This document shows, in pieces, positions 11,322 through 20,104 of a stretch of 64,000 nucleotides of DNA. This DNA comes from Rhodoblastus sp. 17X3 (GTDB lineage: Bacteria; Pseudomonadota; Alphaproteobacteria; Rhizobiales; Beijerinckiaceae). The position numbers were made by a program, and so were the translations under genes. The notes under the pieces are model-generated. The model ran no database searches. It was given only the letters and a program-made list of their open reading frames with translations, and had not been told where the DNA came from. Location: positions 24,917 through 88,916 of the forward strand of contig NZ_JASHHX010000017.1 of NCBI RefSeq assembly GCF_030056575.1, written 5' to 3'. Each line of letters opens with the position of its first letter. The first letter of the stretch is position 1.

Positions 11322-11338
11322 GATAGATTTTATCTATC
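11322..11338. promoter_or_regulatory. Perfect palindrome upstream of fdsG (candidate LysR-type operator)
   Basis: GATAGAT-TTT-ATCTATC is a perfect 7+3+7 inverted repeat centred about 103 bp before the fdsG start. It contains a T-N11-A core (T-AGATTTTATCT-A), the minimal LysR-family binding pattern. In other bacteria fds operons are often controlled by a divergent LysR regulator, FdsR. Here no regulator gene is adjacent, so the binding protein is unknown. Confidence 0.5.
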
Positions 11339-11353
11339 AATTCTTCAGAAAAA

Positions 11354-11391
11354 ATAATTTGCGCCCATCAGGGGCGTAACGCACAAATTAT
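11354..11391 (+). promoter_or_regulatory. Nested inverted repeat in the fds leader region
   Basis: ATAATTTG (11354-11361) is matched by CAAATTAT (11384-11391), and inside them CGCCC (11362-11366) pairs with GGGCG (11372-11376). The structure would fold as a stem with an inner hairpin and a bulge about 40 bp before the fdsG start. It may be an operator or a structured mRNA leader. I cannot match it to a known riboswitch. Confidence 0.35.
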
Positions 11392-11432
11392 CCCTACCTG
11401 CACTTATAAAAAGCAGGATCTGGAGGATGCGC

Positions 11433-11921
11433 ATGACTGTTCCGGTCGCCTGGGACGAAAATCTGGCCAATGAGCTGATCAACGAACGATCCGGGCTCGA
11501 AGGCGCGATGCTGCCTATCCTGCACGCGTTGCAGGAAAAATTCGGCTATGTCGATTCGCGCGCGGTCGCGATCGTCGCCAATACGCTGAATGTCTCGCGC
11601 GCCGAGGTTTTCGGCACGATTTCCTTCTATCACGACTTCAAGCGCCAGCCGCCGCTCGGCCGCACGATCAAGCTCTGCCGCGCCGAAGCCTGCCAGGCGC
11701 GCGGCGCCGAGGAACTGGCCGCCCATCTCGAAAAGTCCGAGGGCGTGCAAATCGACGGCGGCTATCACAATGGCGTGCGAGTCGAGACCGCCTTTTGCCT
11801 CGGCAATTGCGCGCTCGGCCCCAACGCCCTTTTTGACGGCGAACTCTTCGGGAAGCTCGATCCGCAAAGTCTGCGCGAGCTTTTCGCCGCCGCCTCGCGC
11901 AAGGCGGGAGCCCGGCAATGA
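11433..11921 (+). CDS. fdsG: NAD-dependent formate dehydrogenase gamma subunit (NuoE-like)
   Basis: 162 residues. A thioredoxin-fold 2Fe-2S subunit that passes electrons within the soluble NAD+-linked formate dehydrogenase FdsABG. The four cluster cysteines are visible as CRAEAC in the middle and CLGNC near the C-terminus (Cys-x4-Cys and Cys-x3-Cys). ATG 11433 was chosen over ATG 11427 because the Shine-Dalgarno GGAGG at 11422-11426 would abut 11427 but lies 6 nt from 11433. It opens the fds operon, and its stop overlaps fdsB by 4 bp. Confidence 0.93.
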   Translation: MTVPVAWDENLANELINERSGLEGAMLPILHALQEKFGYVDSRAVAIVANTLNVSRAEVFGTISFYHDFKRQPPLGRTIKLCRAEACQARGAEELAAHLEKSEGVQIDGGYHNGVRVETAFCLGNCALGPNALFDGELFGKLDPQSLRELFAAASRKAGARQ

Positions 11922-13474
11922 GCATTCGGGTCTATATTCCCCGCGACGCCGCCGCCCTTTCGGTGGGCGCGGAAGCCGTGGCCGAAGCCTTTCGGCGCGA
12001 GGCCGCGGCGCGCGGGCAAACGGTCGAAATCATCCGCAACGGGTCGCGCGGCATGTTGTGGCTGGAGCCGCTGGTTGAAGTCGAGACCGCCCAAGGCCGC
12101 ATCGCCTATGGCCCGGTCTCGGCGCGCGACGTCGCCTCCCTGCTCGAATCCGGCGCGCTCCAGGGCGGCGACCATGCGTTGCGCCTCGGCCCGACGGACC
12201 AGCTCGACTGGATGAAGCGCCAGCAGCGCCTCACCTTTGAGCGCATTGGCGTCATCGATCCGCTTTCTCTCTCAGATTATTGCGCCCATGGCGGCCTCAA
12301 GGGCCTCAAGGCCGCGCTGACCATGGCGCCCGCCGACGTGGTCGAGCAGGTCCGCCTCTCCGGCCTGCGCGGGCGCGGCGGCGCCGGCTTCCCCGCCGGC
12401 ATCAAATGGAAGACCGTCCACGACGCAGCCGCCGACCGCAAATATGTCGTCTGCAACGCCGACGAGGGCGACAGCGGCACTTTCGCCGACCGCATGATTT
12501 TCGAAGGCGACCCCTTCATGCTCATCGAGGGCATGGCGATCGCGGCATACGCCGTCGGCGCGGCGAAGGGCTTCATCTATCTCCGCTCGGAATATCCGCA
12601 CGCGGCGACCGCCATGGAAAGCGCGATCCGCAGCGCGGAAAAAGCCGGCTGGATCGGGCGCGACGCCTTCGGCAAGGGCAGGAACTTCGATCTCGAACTG
12701 CGGATCGGCGCCGGCGCCTATATCTGCGGCGAAGAGACGTCGCTGCTTGAGAGCCTCGAAGGCAAGCGCGGCCTTGTTCGCGCCAAGCCGCCGCTGCCGG
12801 CGCTGTCCGGCCTGTTCGGCAAGCCGACTCTCATCAACAATGTGCTGACCCTCGCCGCCGTCCCCTATATTCTGGCGGAAGGCGCAAAAAGCTATGCCGA
12901 TTTCGGCATGGGCCGCTCGCGCGGCACCCTGCCCGTCCAGCTCGGCGGCAATGTCTTGCACGGCGGATTGATCGAGCTGGCCTTCGGCATTTCGCTTCGC
13001 GAGATCATCGAGGGCTTCGGCGGCGGAACAGCCAGCGGGCGCCCGATCCGCGCCGTTCAGGTGGGAGGTCCGCTCGGCGCCTATCTCGCCGAAAAAGAAC
13101 TCGACATGCCGATGGACTACGAGACCCTGGCCGCGAACCGCGCCATGCTCGGCCATGGTGGGATCGTGGTGTTCGACGACACCGTCGACATGGCCAAAAT
13201 GGCGCGTTTCGCCTTCCATTTCTGCGCCAAGGAAAGCTGCGGCAAATGCACGCCCTGCCGCATCGGGGCGACCCGCGGCGAGGAAACCGTCGACAAGATC
13301 ATCGCCGGGACCAATGTCGAGGCCAATATCGCCATCGTGCGCGACCTCTGCGACGTCATGACCGCCGGCTCGCTCTGCGCCCACGGCGGCCTCACCCCCA
13401 TGCCCGTTTTGTCGGCCATCGACCGCTTTCCCGAGGATTTCATCCCGGCCGAGCGCAAGACCGCAGCCGAATAG
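11918..13474 (+). CDS. fdsB: NAD-dependent formate dehydrogenase beta subunit (NuoF-like, FMN/NAD site)
   Basis: 518 residues. The diaphorase subunit binds FMN and NAD+ and reduces NAD+ with electrons from formate. An N-terminal thioredoxin-like part (about 1-120) precedes the NuoF fold with the glycine-rich GRGGAGFPAGIKWK and the acidic NADEGDSGTFADR segments. The C-terminal 4Fe-4S site is ESCGKCTPCRIG plus a later Cys in SLCAHGG. It overlaps fdsG by 4 bp and is followed after 9 bp by fdsA, whose AGGAG Shine-Dalgarno lies in the gap. Translational coupling suggests equimolar synthesis. Confidence 0.94.
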   Translation: MSIRVYIPRDAAALSVGAEAVAEAFRREAAARGQTVEIIRNGSRGMLWLEPLVEVETAQGRIAYGPVSARDVASLLESGALQGGDHALRLGPTDQLDWMKRQQRLTFERIGVIDPLSLSDYCAHGGLKGLKAALTMAPADVVEQVRLSGLRGRGGAGFPAGIKWKTVHDAAADRKYVVCNADEGDSGTFADRMIFEGDPFMLIEGMAIAAYAVGAAKGFIYLRSEYPHAATAMESAIRSAEKAGWIGRDAFGKGRNFDLELRIGAGAYICGEETSLLESLEGKRGLVRAKPPLPALSGLFGKPTLINNVLTLAAVPYILAEGAKSYADFGMGRSRGTLPVQLGGNVLHGGLIELAFGISLREIIEGFGGGTASGRPIRAVQVGGPLGAYLAEKELDMPMDYETLAANRAMLGHGGIVVFDDTVDMAKMARFAFHFCAKESCGKCTPCRIGATRGEETVDKIIAGTNVEANIAIVRDLCDVMTAGSLCAHGGLTPMPVLSAIDRFPEDFIPAERKTAAE

Positions 13475-13483
13475 GAGCGCCTT

Positions 13484-16330
13484 ATGAGCCTCATTCAGGA
13501 AATCGATTTCGGCACGCCGATCCGCATCGCTGAGCGGACCGTCACCCTCACCATCGACGGCGAGCAGGTGAGCGTTCCGGAAGGAACCTCGGTCATGGCG
13601 GCCGCCATGTCGCGCGGCGTCAAGATCCCCAAACTCTGCGCCAGCGACAATCTGGAGCCGTTCGGCTCCTGCCGCCTTTGCCTCGTCGAGATCGAGGGGC
13701 GGCGCGGAACGCCCGCCTCCTGCACGACGCCGGCTGAAAACGGCATGGTCGTGCATACCCAGAACGAGCGCCTCGCCAAGCTGCGGCGCGGCGTGATGGA
13801 GCTTTACATCTCCGACCATCCGCTCGACTGCCTGACCTGCTCGGCCAATGGCAATTGCGAGTTGCAGGACGCCGCCGGCGAAGTCGGCCTGCGCGAGGTG
13901 CGCTACGGCTACAAGGGCGAGAACCATCTCGACGACGTCAAGGACGAGTCCAATCCCTATTTCTCCTATGACCCGTCGAAATGCATCGTTTGCAGCCGCT
14001 GCGTGCGCGCCTGCGAGGAAGTGCAAGGCACCTTCGCCCTGACCATCGAGGGCCGCGGCTTTGACTCGCGTGTAAAGCCCGGACCGACCAATTTCATCGA
14101 GTCGGAATGCGTCTCCTGCGGCGCCTGCGTGCAGGCCTGCCCGACAGCGACCCTGATCGAGAAGAGCGTCATCGAGCGCGGCCAACCGGAACATTCGCTG
14201 GTCACAACCTGCGCCTATTGCGGCGTCGGCTGTTCCTTCAAGGCGGAAATGCGCGGCGACGAGCTGGTCCGCATGGTTCCCTACAAGGCCGGTCAGGCCA
14301 ATGAAGGCCATTCCTGCGTGAAGGGCCGCTTCGCCTATGGCTACGCCACGCACAAGGACCGCATGCTGAAGCCGATGATCCGCGCCCGGATCACCGACCC
14401 GTGGCGCGAAGTGAGCTGGGAAGAGGCGATTTCCCATACCGCCAGCGAGCTGAAGCGCCTTCAGGCGCAATATGGCCGGGATTCGATCGGAGCCATCACC
14501 TCCTCGCGCTGCACCAATGAAGAAGTGTTCGTGCTGCAGAAGCTGGTTCGCGCCGCCTTCGGCAACAACAATGTCGACACCTGCGCCCGCGTCTGCCATT
14601 CGCCGACCGGCTACGGCCTCAAAATGACGCTCGGCACCTCGGCCGGCACGCAGGATTTCGCATCCGTCGATTACGCCGACGTCATGCTCGTCATCGGCGC
14701 CAATCCGACCGACGGCCATCCGGTGTTCGGCTCGCGCATGAAGAAGCGCCTGCGCGCCGGGGCGAAGCTTATCGTCGCGGACCCGCGCTCGATCGACCTC
14801 GTCCGCACGCCGCATGTGCAGGCTGATTTCCATCTCCAGCTCAAGCCGGGGACCAATGTCGCGCTGGTGAATTCGCTGGCCCATGTAATCGTCACCGAAG
14901 GCCTCGTGAACGAAGCCTTTGTGCGCGAGCGCTGCGATCTCGACGAATTCGAAACCTGGGCGCGTTTCATCGCGCTGGCGCAAAACTCGCCCGAGGAGAT
15001 GGAGCAATATACCGGCGTCCCGGCCAAGGACGTGCGCGCCGCCGCGCGGCTTTACGCCAGCGTGAAGAACGCCGCGATCTATTACGGCCTGGGCGTCACC
15101 GAACACAGCCAGGGCTCGACCACCGTCATGGCGCTGGCCAATCTGGCCATGGCCACCGGCAATATCGGCCATGTCGGCGCCGGCGTGAACCCGCTGCGCG
15201 GCCAGAACAATGTGCAGGGCTCCTGCGACATGGGCTCCTTCCCGCACGAACTGCCGGGCTATCGCCATGTTTCGGACGATGCGACCCGCGAGACGTTCCA
15301 GGCCCTTTGGGGCGTGGAGATCGACGACGAGCCGGGACTGCGAATCCCCAACATGATCGACGAGGCGGTCGCTGGCAATTACAAGGGCCTGTTCGTTCAG
15401 GGCGAGGACATCGCCCAGTCGGACCCCAACACCCAGCACATCACCTCGGGCCTTCTGGCGATGGAATGCGTGATCGTTCAGGACCTGTTCCTGAACGAGA
15501 CCGCCAAATACGCCCATGTCTTCCTGCCGGGCTGCTCCTTCCTGGAAAAGGACGGCACCTTCACCAATGCCGAGCGGCGCATCAATCGCGTCCGCAAGGT
15601 CATGGCGCCCCTGTGCGGCAAGGATGAATGGCGGGTCTTCATCGAGCTTGCTCACGCGATGGGCTATGAGATGGATTATTCCCATCCGTCCGAGATCATG
15701 GACGAGATCGCCGCGCTGACCCCCACCTTCGCCGGCGTCAGCTATGCGAAGCTCGACGAGATGGGCTCGGTGCAATGGCCGTGCAACGAGGCGGCGCCTT
15801 ATGGCACGCCGTTGATGCATGTCGACCGCTTCGTCGGCGGCAAGGGCCATTTCATGCTGACCGAATATGTTCCGACCCGCGAGCGCAGCGGACCGCGTTT
15901 CCCGCTCATCCTCACCACCGGGCGCATCCTGTCGCAATATAACGTCGGGGCGCAGACGCGCCGGACCGAGAACGGCTTTTGGCACAAGGAGGACGTACTG
16001 GAAATCCACCCGTTCGACGCCGAACAGCGCGGGATCGTGGATGGCGACCTGGTGTCCGTCGTTAGTCGCTCCGGCGACACGGCGCTGCGGGCGAAGATCT
16101 CGGACCGCATGCAGCCGGGCGTGGTCTACACCACCTTCCACCATCCGGGCTCCGGGGCCAATGTCGTGACCACCGACAATTCCGACTGGGCGACCAATTG
16201 CCCGGAATACAAGGTCACGGCGGTCGAGGCGCGGCGCGTCAATTCGCTCTCCACCTGGCAGGAGCGCAACGCCGAAGAGGATGTGAGCCTGCGGAGAGTC
16301 CTGGAGGCGACCCCGGATGCCGCAGAATGA
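13484..16330 (+). CDS. fdsA: NAD-dependent formate dehydrogenase catalytic alpha subunit (Mo-bis-MGD)
   Basis: 948 residues. It oxidises formate to CO2 at a molybdenum bis-MGD centre. Order of domains: a 2Fe-2S ferredoxin (CASDNLEPFGSCRLC), a His-Cys 4Fe-4S segment (HPLDCLTCSANGNC), two 4Fe-4S motifs (CIVCSRCVRAC and CVSCGACVQAC), a proximal 4Fe-4S cluster (CAYCGVGC), then the molybdopterin domain. The Mo ligand is most likely Cys371 with adjacent His372 in ARVCHSPTGYG, by analogy with the Sec/Cys-His of other formate dehydrogenases. It is therefore a Cys enzyme. The Shine-Dalgarno is AGGAG, 6 nt before ATG. The 3' end overlaps fdhD by 14 bp. Confidence 0.95.
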   Translation: MSLIQEIDFGTPIRIAERTVTLTIDGEQVSVPEGTSVMAAAMSRGVKIPKLCASDNLEPFGSCRLCLVEIEGRRGTPASCTTPAENGMVVHTQNERLAKLRRGVMELYISDHPLDCLTCSANGNCELQDAAGEVGLREVRYGYKGENHLDDVKDESNPYFSYDPSKCIVCSRCVRACEEVQGTFALTIEGRGFDSRVKPGPTNFIESECVSCGACVQACPTATLIEKSVIERGQPEHSLVTTCAYCGVGCSFKAEMRGDELVRMVPYKAGQANEGHSCVKGRFAYGYATHKDRMLKPMIRARITDPWREVSWEEAISHTASELKRLQAQYGRDSIGAITSSRCTNEEVFVLQKLVRAAFGNNNVDTCARVCHSPTGYGLKMTLGTSAGTQDFASVDYADVMLVIGANPTDGHPVFGSRMKKRLRAGAKLIVADPRSIDLVRTPHVQADFHLQLKPGTNVALVNSLAHVIVTEGLVNEAFVRERCDLDEFETWARFIALAQNSPEEMEQYTGVPAKDVRAAARLYASVKNAAIYYGLGVTEHSQGSTTVMALANLAMATGNIGHVGAGVNPLRGQNNVQGSCDMGSFPHELPGYRHVSDDATRETFQALWGVEIDDEPGLRIPNMIDEAVAGNYKGLFVQGEDIAQSDPNTQHITSGLLAMECVIVQDLFLNETAKYAHVFLPGCSFLEKDGTFTNAERRINRVRKVMAPLCGKDEWRVFIELAHAMGYEMDYSHPSEIMDEIAALTPTFAGVSYAKLDEMGSVQWPCNEAAPYGTPLMHVDRFVGGKGHFMLTEYVPTRERSGPRFPLILTTGRILSQYNVGAQTRRTENGFWHKEDVLEIHPFDAEQRGIVDGDLVSVVSRSGDTALRAKISDRMQPGVVYTTFHHPGSGANVVTTDNSDWATNCPEYKVTAVEARRVNSLSTWQERNAEEDVSLRRVLEATPDAAE

Positions 16331-17159
16331 CCGTCCGCCTGCGTCGCATCTGACGCCGGCGCTCCGTATCGACGCGACGAGCGGCCTCGCGATCCCGACG
16401 CAGCGGGCCATCGCCAAGGAAATCCCCGTGAGCTTCGTCTATGGCGACGCGCCCTATGCGGTGATGATGGCGAGCCCCGGCGATGCGGAGGATTTCGCCT
16501 ACGGCTTCAGCCTGACCGAGGGAATTATCCGCGCGGCGGGCGAGATCCGCGCGGTGAAGATCGGACCGCAAGCCAAGGGCCTCTCGGTCGAGATCGAGCT
16601 TGCCCCAGGGCGCTTCCGCGATCATCTTGCGCGCCGCCGCGCGATCATCGGGCGAACGTCGTGCGGCTTGTGCGGCGTGGAAACAGTGGAGCAATTGCCC
16701 CAGGCCGAGAAGCTCAGTCCGTCCCCGCCCGTCCCGGCGCGCGCGATCTTCTCCGCGTTGGCCAATCTCGACAGGAACCAGCGGCTCAACGCCGCAACCC
16801 ACGCTGTCCACGCCGCCGCCTTCTGCTCGCGCGACGGCGCGATAAGGGCCGTGCGCGAGGACGTCGGGCGCCATAACGCGCTCGACAAGCTGATCGGCGC
16901 CTTGATCCGCGAAGGAGTGTCGCCGCGCGAGGGCTTCATTCTCGTCACCAGCCGCGCCTCGTTCGAAATGGTCGAGAAAGCCGCAATTTTCGGCGCGTCC
17001 ACGCTCGTCGCCATCTCGGCGCCGACCTCGCTGGCGATCGAACGGGCGCAGGCTTTGGGCCTGACGCTCGCGGCCATCGCCCGCGCCGACAGCATGATGA
17101 TTTTTTCCGGCGCGCTTGAAGCACAGGGCGGCGCAGGATCGGAGGCCGCCGCGTCATGA
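16317..17159 (+). CDS. fdhD: Formate dehydrogenase accessory sulfurtransferase FdhD (FdsC)
   Basis: 280 residues. FdhD carries sulfur from the cysteine desulfurase to the Mo cofactor of formate dehydrogenase, a step needed for activity. The hallmark CxxC is seen as RTSCGLCGVE (Cys116 and Cys119), followed by a conserved THAVHAAAFCSRDG and REDVGRHNALDKLIG. In many bacteria it is encoded inside the fds operon as fdsC, as here. It overlaps fdsA by 14 bp and fdsD by 4 bp, so the whole set is one transcription and translation unit. Confidence 0.95.
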   Translation: MPQNDRPPASHLTPALRIDATSGLAIPTQRAIAKEIPVSFVYGDAPYAVMMASPGDAEDFAYGFSLTEGIIRAAGEIRAVKIGPQAKGLSVEIELAPGRFRDHLARRRAIIGRTSCGLCGVETVEQLPQAEKLSPSPPVPARAIFSALANLDRNQRLNAATHAVHAAAFCSRDGAIRAVREDVGRHNALDKLIGALIREGVSPREGFILVTSRASFEMVEKAAIFGASTLVAISAPTSLAIERAQALGLTLAAIARADSMMIFSGALEAQGGAGSEAAAS

Positions 17160-17410
17160 ATCAGGATACGCATATTTTCGCCCACGAGGACAACGGCGCC
17201 AAGCTGATCCACATGGCGCAGGAAATCGCCGATTATTTCCACGCCTATCCTCAAGAGAGGGCGGTCGAGTCGATCGCCAGCCACATCAACCATTTCTGGA
17301 CGCCGAAAATGCGTGAGGATTTCCTCGCCGCCGCCGACGCGCCAGGGCAGACTTTGACGCCGCTGCTGCAAGCCGCGCGCGGCGGAATCAAGAGAAAAAA
17401 GATCAAGTAA
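17156..17410 (+). CDS. fdsD: Formate dehydrogenase delta subunit
   Basis: 84 residues, typical of FdsD, a small protein found only with fds operons and needed for a fully assembled or active NAD-linked formate dehydrogenase. The family features are the ANGAKLIHMAQEIADYFHAYP-like helix with a Pro-containing end, the SIASHINHFWTPKMREDFL segment and a basic C-terminus (KRKKIK). The start codon overlaps the fdhD stop by 4 bp. Its role is established for the family, but its biochemistry is poorly known. Confidence 0.9.
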   Translation: MNQDTHIFAHEDNGAKLIHMAQEIADYFHAYPQERAVESIASHINHFWTPKMREDFLAAADAPGQTLTPLLQAARGGIKRKKIK

Positions 17411-17446
17411 AAATCAAAGATAAAACAATGTCCTGGGGAGGACTCT

Positions 17447-19096
17447 ATGACAAATACATTGAGGCTCGACGCGCCCTCCGCGCCGGGCTTGTTCGACCGT
17501 GAAGCCACCATCGCCAAGCCCGGATTCAACCGCTGGCTGGTGCCGCCGGCGGCCTTGGCGATCCATCTCTGCATCGGCATGGCCTACGGCTTCTCTGTGT
17601 TCTGGCTGCCGCTGAGCCAGTCCATCGGCATCAGCAAGGCCGTCGCCTGTCCCGCCGATTCCGGCCTGATGACGGCCCTGTTCACCACGAGTTGCGACTG
17701 GAAGGTTGCCGACCTCGGCTGGATGTTCACCTTGTTTTTCGTCCTGCTCGGCTCCTCGGCCGCGATCTGGGGCGGCTGGCTGGAGCGGGCAGGCCCGCGC
17801 AAGGCCGGCGTCGTCGCGGCCCTGTGCTGGGCCGGCGGCTTGTTCATCGGCGCGCTGGGCGTCTATCTGCACCAGCTCTGGCTGCTCTGGCTCGGACCGG
17901 GCATCATCGGCGGCGTCGGCCTCGGCCTTGGCTATATCTCGCCCGTCTCGACCCTGATCAAATGGTTCCCCGACCGCCGCGGCATGGCGACCGGCATGGC
18001 CATCATGGGCTTCGGCGGCGGCGCGATGATCGGCTCGCCGCTCGCGGCCATGCTGATGAACTATTTCAAGACCCCGCAATCGGTGGGCGTCTGGCAGACC
18101 TTCCTCGTGCTCGGCTGCCTCTATTTCGTCTATATGATGGCGGGCGCGTTCGGCTATCGCGTGCCGCCGCACGGCTGGCGGCCAGCGGGATGGGCGCCTC
18201 CCGCGACCGGCAAGAAAATGGTTTCGACCGGCAACGTCCATCTCAATGACGCGCTGAAAACCCCGCAATTCTGGCTGATCTGGGCCGTGCTCTGCCTGAA
18301 CGTCTCGGCCGGCATTGGCGTGATCGGCATGGCCTCGCCCATGTTGCAGGAGATTTTTGGCGGCTCCCTCATCGGCAAGCCTGAACTGGGCTTCGCCGCG
18401 CTGGACGCCAGTCAGAAATCGGCCATTGCGGTGATCGCGGCGGGCTTCGCCGGCCTGCTGTCGCTGTTCAACATCGCCGGCCGCATCGGCTGGGCCACGA
18501 TGTCGGACCAACTCGGGCGCAAGGCGACCTATTTCGTCTTCTTCGCGCTCGGCATCGCGCTTTACGCCAGCGTGCCGACCTTCGCCCATATAGGATCGAA
18601 ACCACTGTTCGTCGGGGCGCTCTGCGTGATCCTGTCGATGTATGGCGGGGGCTTCGCCACCGTCCCGGCCTATCTCGCGGATATTTTCGGCACGCAATAT
18701 GTCGGCGCGATCCACGGCCGCCTGCTGACCGCCTGGTCAACGGCGGGCATCGTCGGCCCGGTCGTTGTCAATTACATCCGCGAATTCAACAAGGCCGCGG
18801 GCGTTCCGGCGGACCGGCTCTATGACGTGACCATGTATGTGCTGGCGGGCTTTCTGGTTCTCGGCCTGATCTGCAACGCCATGGTGCGGCCGGTCGATCC
18901 CAAATGGCTGATGCCGGAAAAGGAAGTCGAGAAGCTCGAATCCGCACACGCCATTCCGTCTGGTCCGGTTGGCGCCTATGGCATCGGCGGAGGAGCTTTC
19001 GACTGGCGCACCGTGCTGGCCTGGCTGGCCGTCGGCGTTCCACTCGCCTGGGGCGTGCAGCAGACCTTCGCCAAGGCGCTGGCGATTTTTCACTGA
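17447..19096 (+). CDS. OFA-family MFS transporter (oxalate/formate antiporter-like)
   Basis: 549 residues with 12 or more membrane helices, longer than the about 420-residue OxlT. Extra sequence sits in the first periplasmic loop (Cys-containing, about residues 65-85) and at the C-terminus. OFA features include the N-terminal LAIHLCIGMAYGFSVFWLPL helix, the MFS motif around KWFPDRRGMATGMAIMGFGGGAMIG, and the late GGGFATVPAYLADIFG. It starts 36 bp after fdsD with a strong GGGGAGG Shine-Dalgarno, so it is very probably in the fds operon. Formate or another carboxylate is the inferred substrate. No oxalyl-CoA genes (frc, oxc) are nearby, so an oxalate role is less supported. Confidence 0.85.
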   Translation: MTNTLRLDAPSAPGLFDREATIAKPGFNRWLVPPAALAIHLCIGMAYGFSVFWLPLSQSIGISKAVACPADSGLMTALFTTSCDWKVADLGWMFTLFFVLLGSSAAIWGGWLERAGPRKAGVVAALCWAGGLFIGALGVYLHQLWLLWLGPGIIGGVGLGLGYISPVSTLIKWFPDRRGMATGMAIMGFGGGAMIGSPLAAMLMNYFKTPQSVGVWQTFLVLGCLYFVYMMAGAFGYRVPPHGWRPAGWAPPATGKKMVSTGNVHLNDALKTPQFWLIWAVLCLNVSAGIGVIGMASPMLQEIFGGSLIGKPELGFAALDASQKSAIAVIAAGFAGLLSLFNIAGRIGWATMSDQLGRKATYFVFFALGIALYASVPTFAHIGSKPLFVGALCVILSMYGGGFATVPAYLADIFGTQYVGAIHGRLLTAWSTAGIVGPVVVNYIREFNKAAGVPADRLYDVTMYVLAGFLVLGLICNAMVRPVDPKWLMPEKEVEKLESAHAIPSGPVGAYGIGGGAFDWRTVLAWLAVGVPLAWGVQQTFAKALAIFH

Positions 19097-19103
19097 ACCT
19101 CTG

Positions 19104-19145
19104 GCCGGCCCGGAAATTTTCCCCTCCGGGCCGGCTCTTTTTATT
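19104..19145 (+). terminator. Rho-independent terminator of the fds operon
   Basis: A perfect 11-bp stem, GCCGGCCCGGA (19104-19114) with TCCGGGCCGGC (19125-19135), is followed by TCTTTTTATT. It lies 8 bp after the MFS transporter stop. Confidence 0.9.
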
Positions 19146-19161
19146 CCCAGGCGCGCAGCAG

Positions 19162-19178
19162 TTTAGAATCCATCTAAC
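19162..19178. promoter_or_regulatory. Irr-box-like palindrome upstream of bfd-bfr
   Basis: TTTAGAA-TCC-ATCTAAC matches the remembered alphaproteobacterial Irr (iron control element) consensus TTTAGAA-N3-TTCTAAA at 12 of 14 specified positions. It lies 73 bp upstream of the bfd start. Irr commonly controls bacterioferritin and bfd in Rhizobiales, so repression under iron limitation is the likely outcome. Confidence 0.65.
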
Positions 19179-19251
19179 AAACGCCAAAATGCTTCCTTAA
19201 TCCTCGATCCCATTGCTTACTGGGTTTGTCGAAGTCAGCGACGGGCGTGAA

Positions 19252-19488
19252 ATGATCCTCTGTTCCTGCAATCAGATCTCGGATCGGGATGTTAAGGCCA
19301 GCGTGAAGCCTTGCGGCGCCTCCGCCGAACGGGCGCGCGAAGTGTTCCGCGGCAAGGGCTGCCTGCCGAAATGCGGCCGCTGCGTCAAGAACATCCAGGC
19401 CATTTGCGACCGCGAGGCGGACGCCAAGGTCGAGAAACGTCTCCGGGCCCAGTCGAACGTCCAGCAATTCGCCGTGGCGGCGGAATGA
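19252..19488 (+). CDS. bfd: Bacterioferritin-associated ferredoxin
   Basis: 78 residues from ATG 19252. Upstream TTG 19213 would add 13 residues without homology. Bfd is a 2Fe-2S protein that reduces heme in bacterioferritin so that stored iron is released. Cys4 and Cys6 (CSCNQ) and the later CGRC pair are the four cluster ligands in the order expected for the BFD-like fold. It lies 123 bp upstream of bfr on the same strand and behind an Irr-like box, which supports a storage/mobilisation unit. Confidence 0.92.
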   Translation: MILCSCNQISDRDVKASVKPCGASAERAREVFRGKGCLPKCGRCVKNIQAICDREADAKVEKRLRAQSNVQQFAVAAE

Positions 19489-19611
19489 CCGAGGGCGGGA
19501 TTTTTTCCCGGTGATATTTTCCAGGCATGACATTAATTTGAGCATGGCTCGGCGACCGCTCTGCTATAAATAGGCAATCGGGATCTTCCCTGACGCCGAA
19601 AGGAAAAGAAC

Positions 19612-20091
19612 ATGCGCGGCGACGCAAAGGTGATTGAATATCTCAACAAAGCCCTGCGCAGCGAACTCACCGCCATCAACCAATATTGGCTGCATTTTCG
19701 CATCCTCGACAATTGGGGCTACAAGGAACTCGCCAAGAAGTGGCGCAAGGAATCCATCGAAGAGATGGAGCATGCCGACAAGGTCACGGCGCGCATCCTG
19801 TTCCTTGAAGGCTTCCCCAACATGCAGGAGCTGAACGGCCTGCGGATCGGGGAGAATATCAAGGAGATCATCGAAGCCGATCTCGCCGCCGAGCTCGAAG
19901 CCCGCGCGCTTTACCTCGAAGCGGCCGCCCATTGCCTATCCGTCAACGACCGCGTGACGCAGAATCTTTTCGAGCAGTTGGCCCATGACGAGGAAGAGCA
20001 TATCGACTTCCTCGAAACCCAGCTCGAACTGATCAGCCAGGTTGGCGTGCAGCTTTACGCTCAGAAGCACATCGGCGAATTGTCGTCGTAA
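19612..20091 (+). CDS. bfr: Bacterioferritin
   Basis: 159 residues, the family length. A 24-mer heme-containing iron storage protein. Ferroxidase ligands Glu18, Glu51 and His54 are present, as are the later Glu residues and His in HDEEEH. The axial heme ligand Met52 is in place (EEMEH). The gene follows bfd. A TATAAAT -10-like element lies at 19565-19571, about 40 bp before the start. AGGAAAAG just before ATG acts as the ribosome binding site. Confidence 0.96.
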   Translation: MRGDAKVIEYLNKALRSELTAINQYWLHFRILDNWGYKELAKKWRKESIEEMEHADKVTARILFLEGFPNMQELNGLRIGENIKEIIEADLAAELEARALYLEAAAHCLSVNDRVTQNLFEQLAHDEEEHIDFLETQLELISQVGVQLYAQKHIGELSS

Positions 20092-20104
20092 GGGCCGGGC
20101 GGAT

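Noticed and set aside
11354..11391. Moco riboswitch upstream of fds
   Set aside because: The nested stem is too short and lacks the known Moco-binding architecture as I remember it.
12272..16417. Very long antisense open frame opposite fdsB/fdsA
   Set aside because: High-GC codon bias of the real genes keeps stops rare on the opposite strand. The translation is Arg/His/Ala-rich with no family motif, and the plus strand encodes clear formate dehydrogenase subunits.
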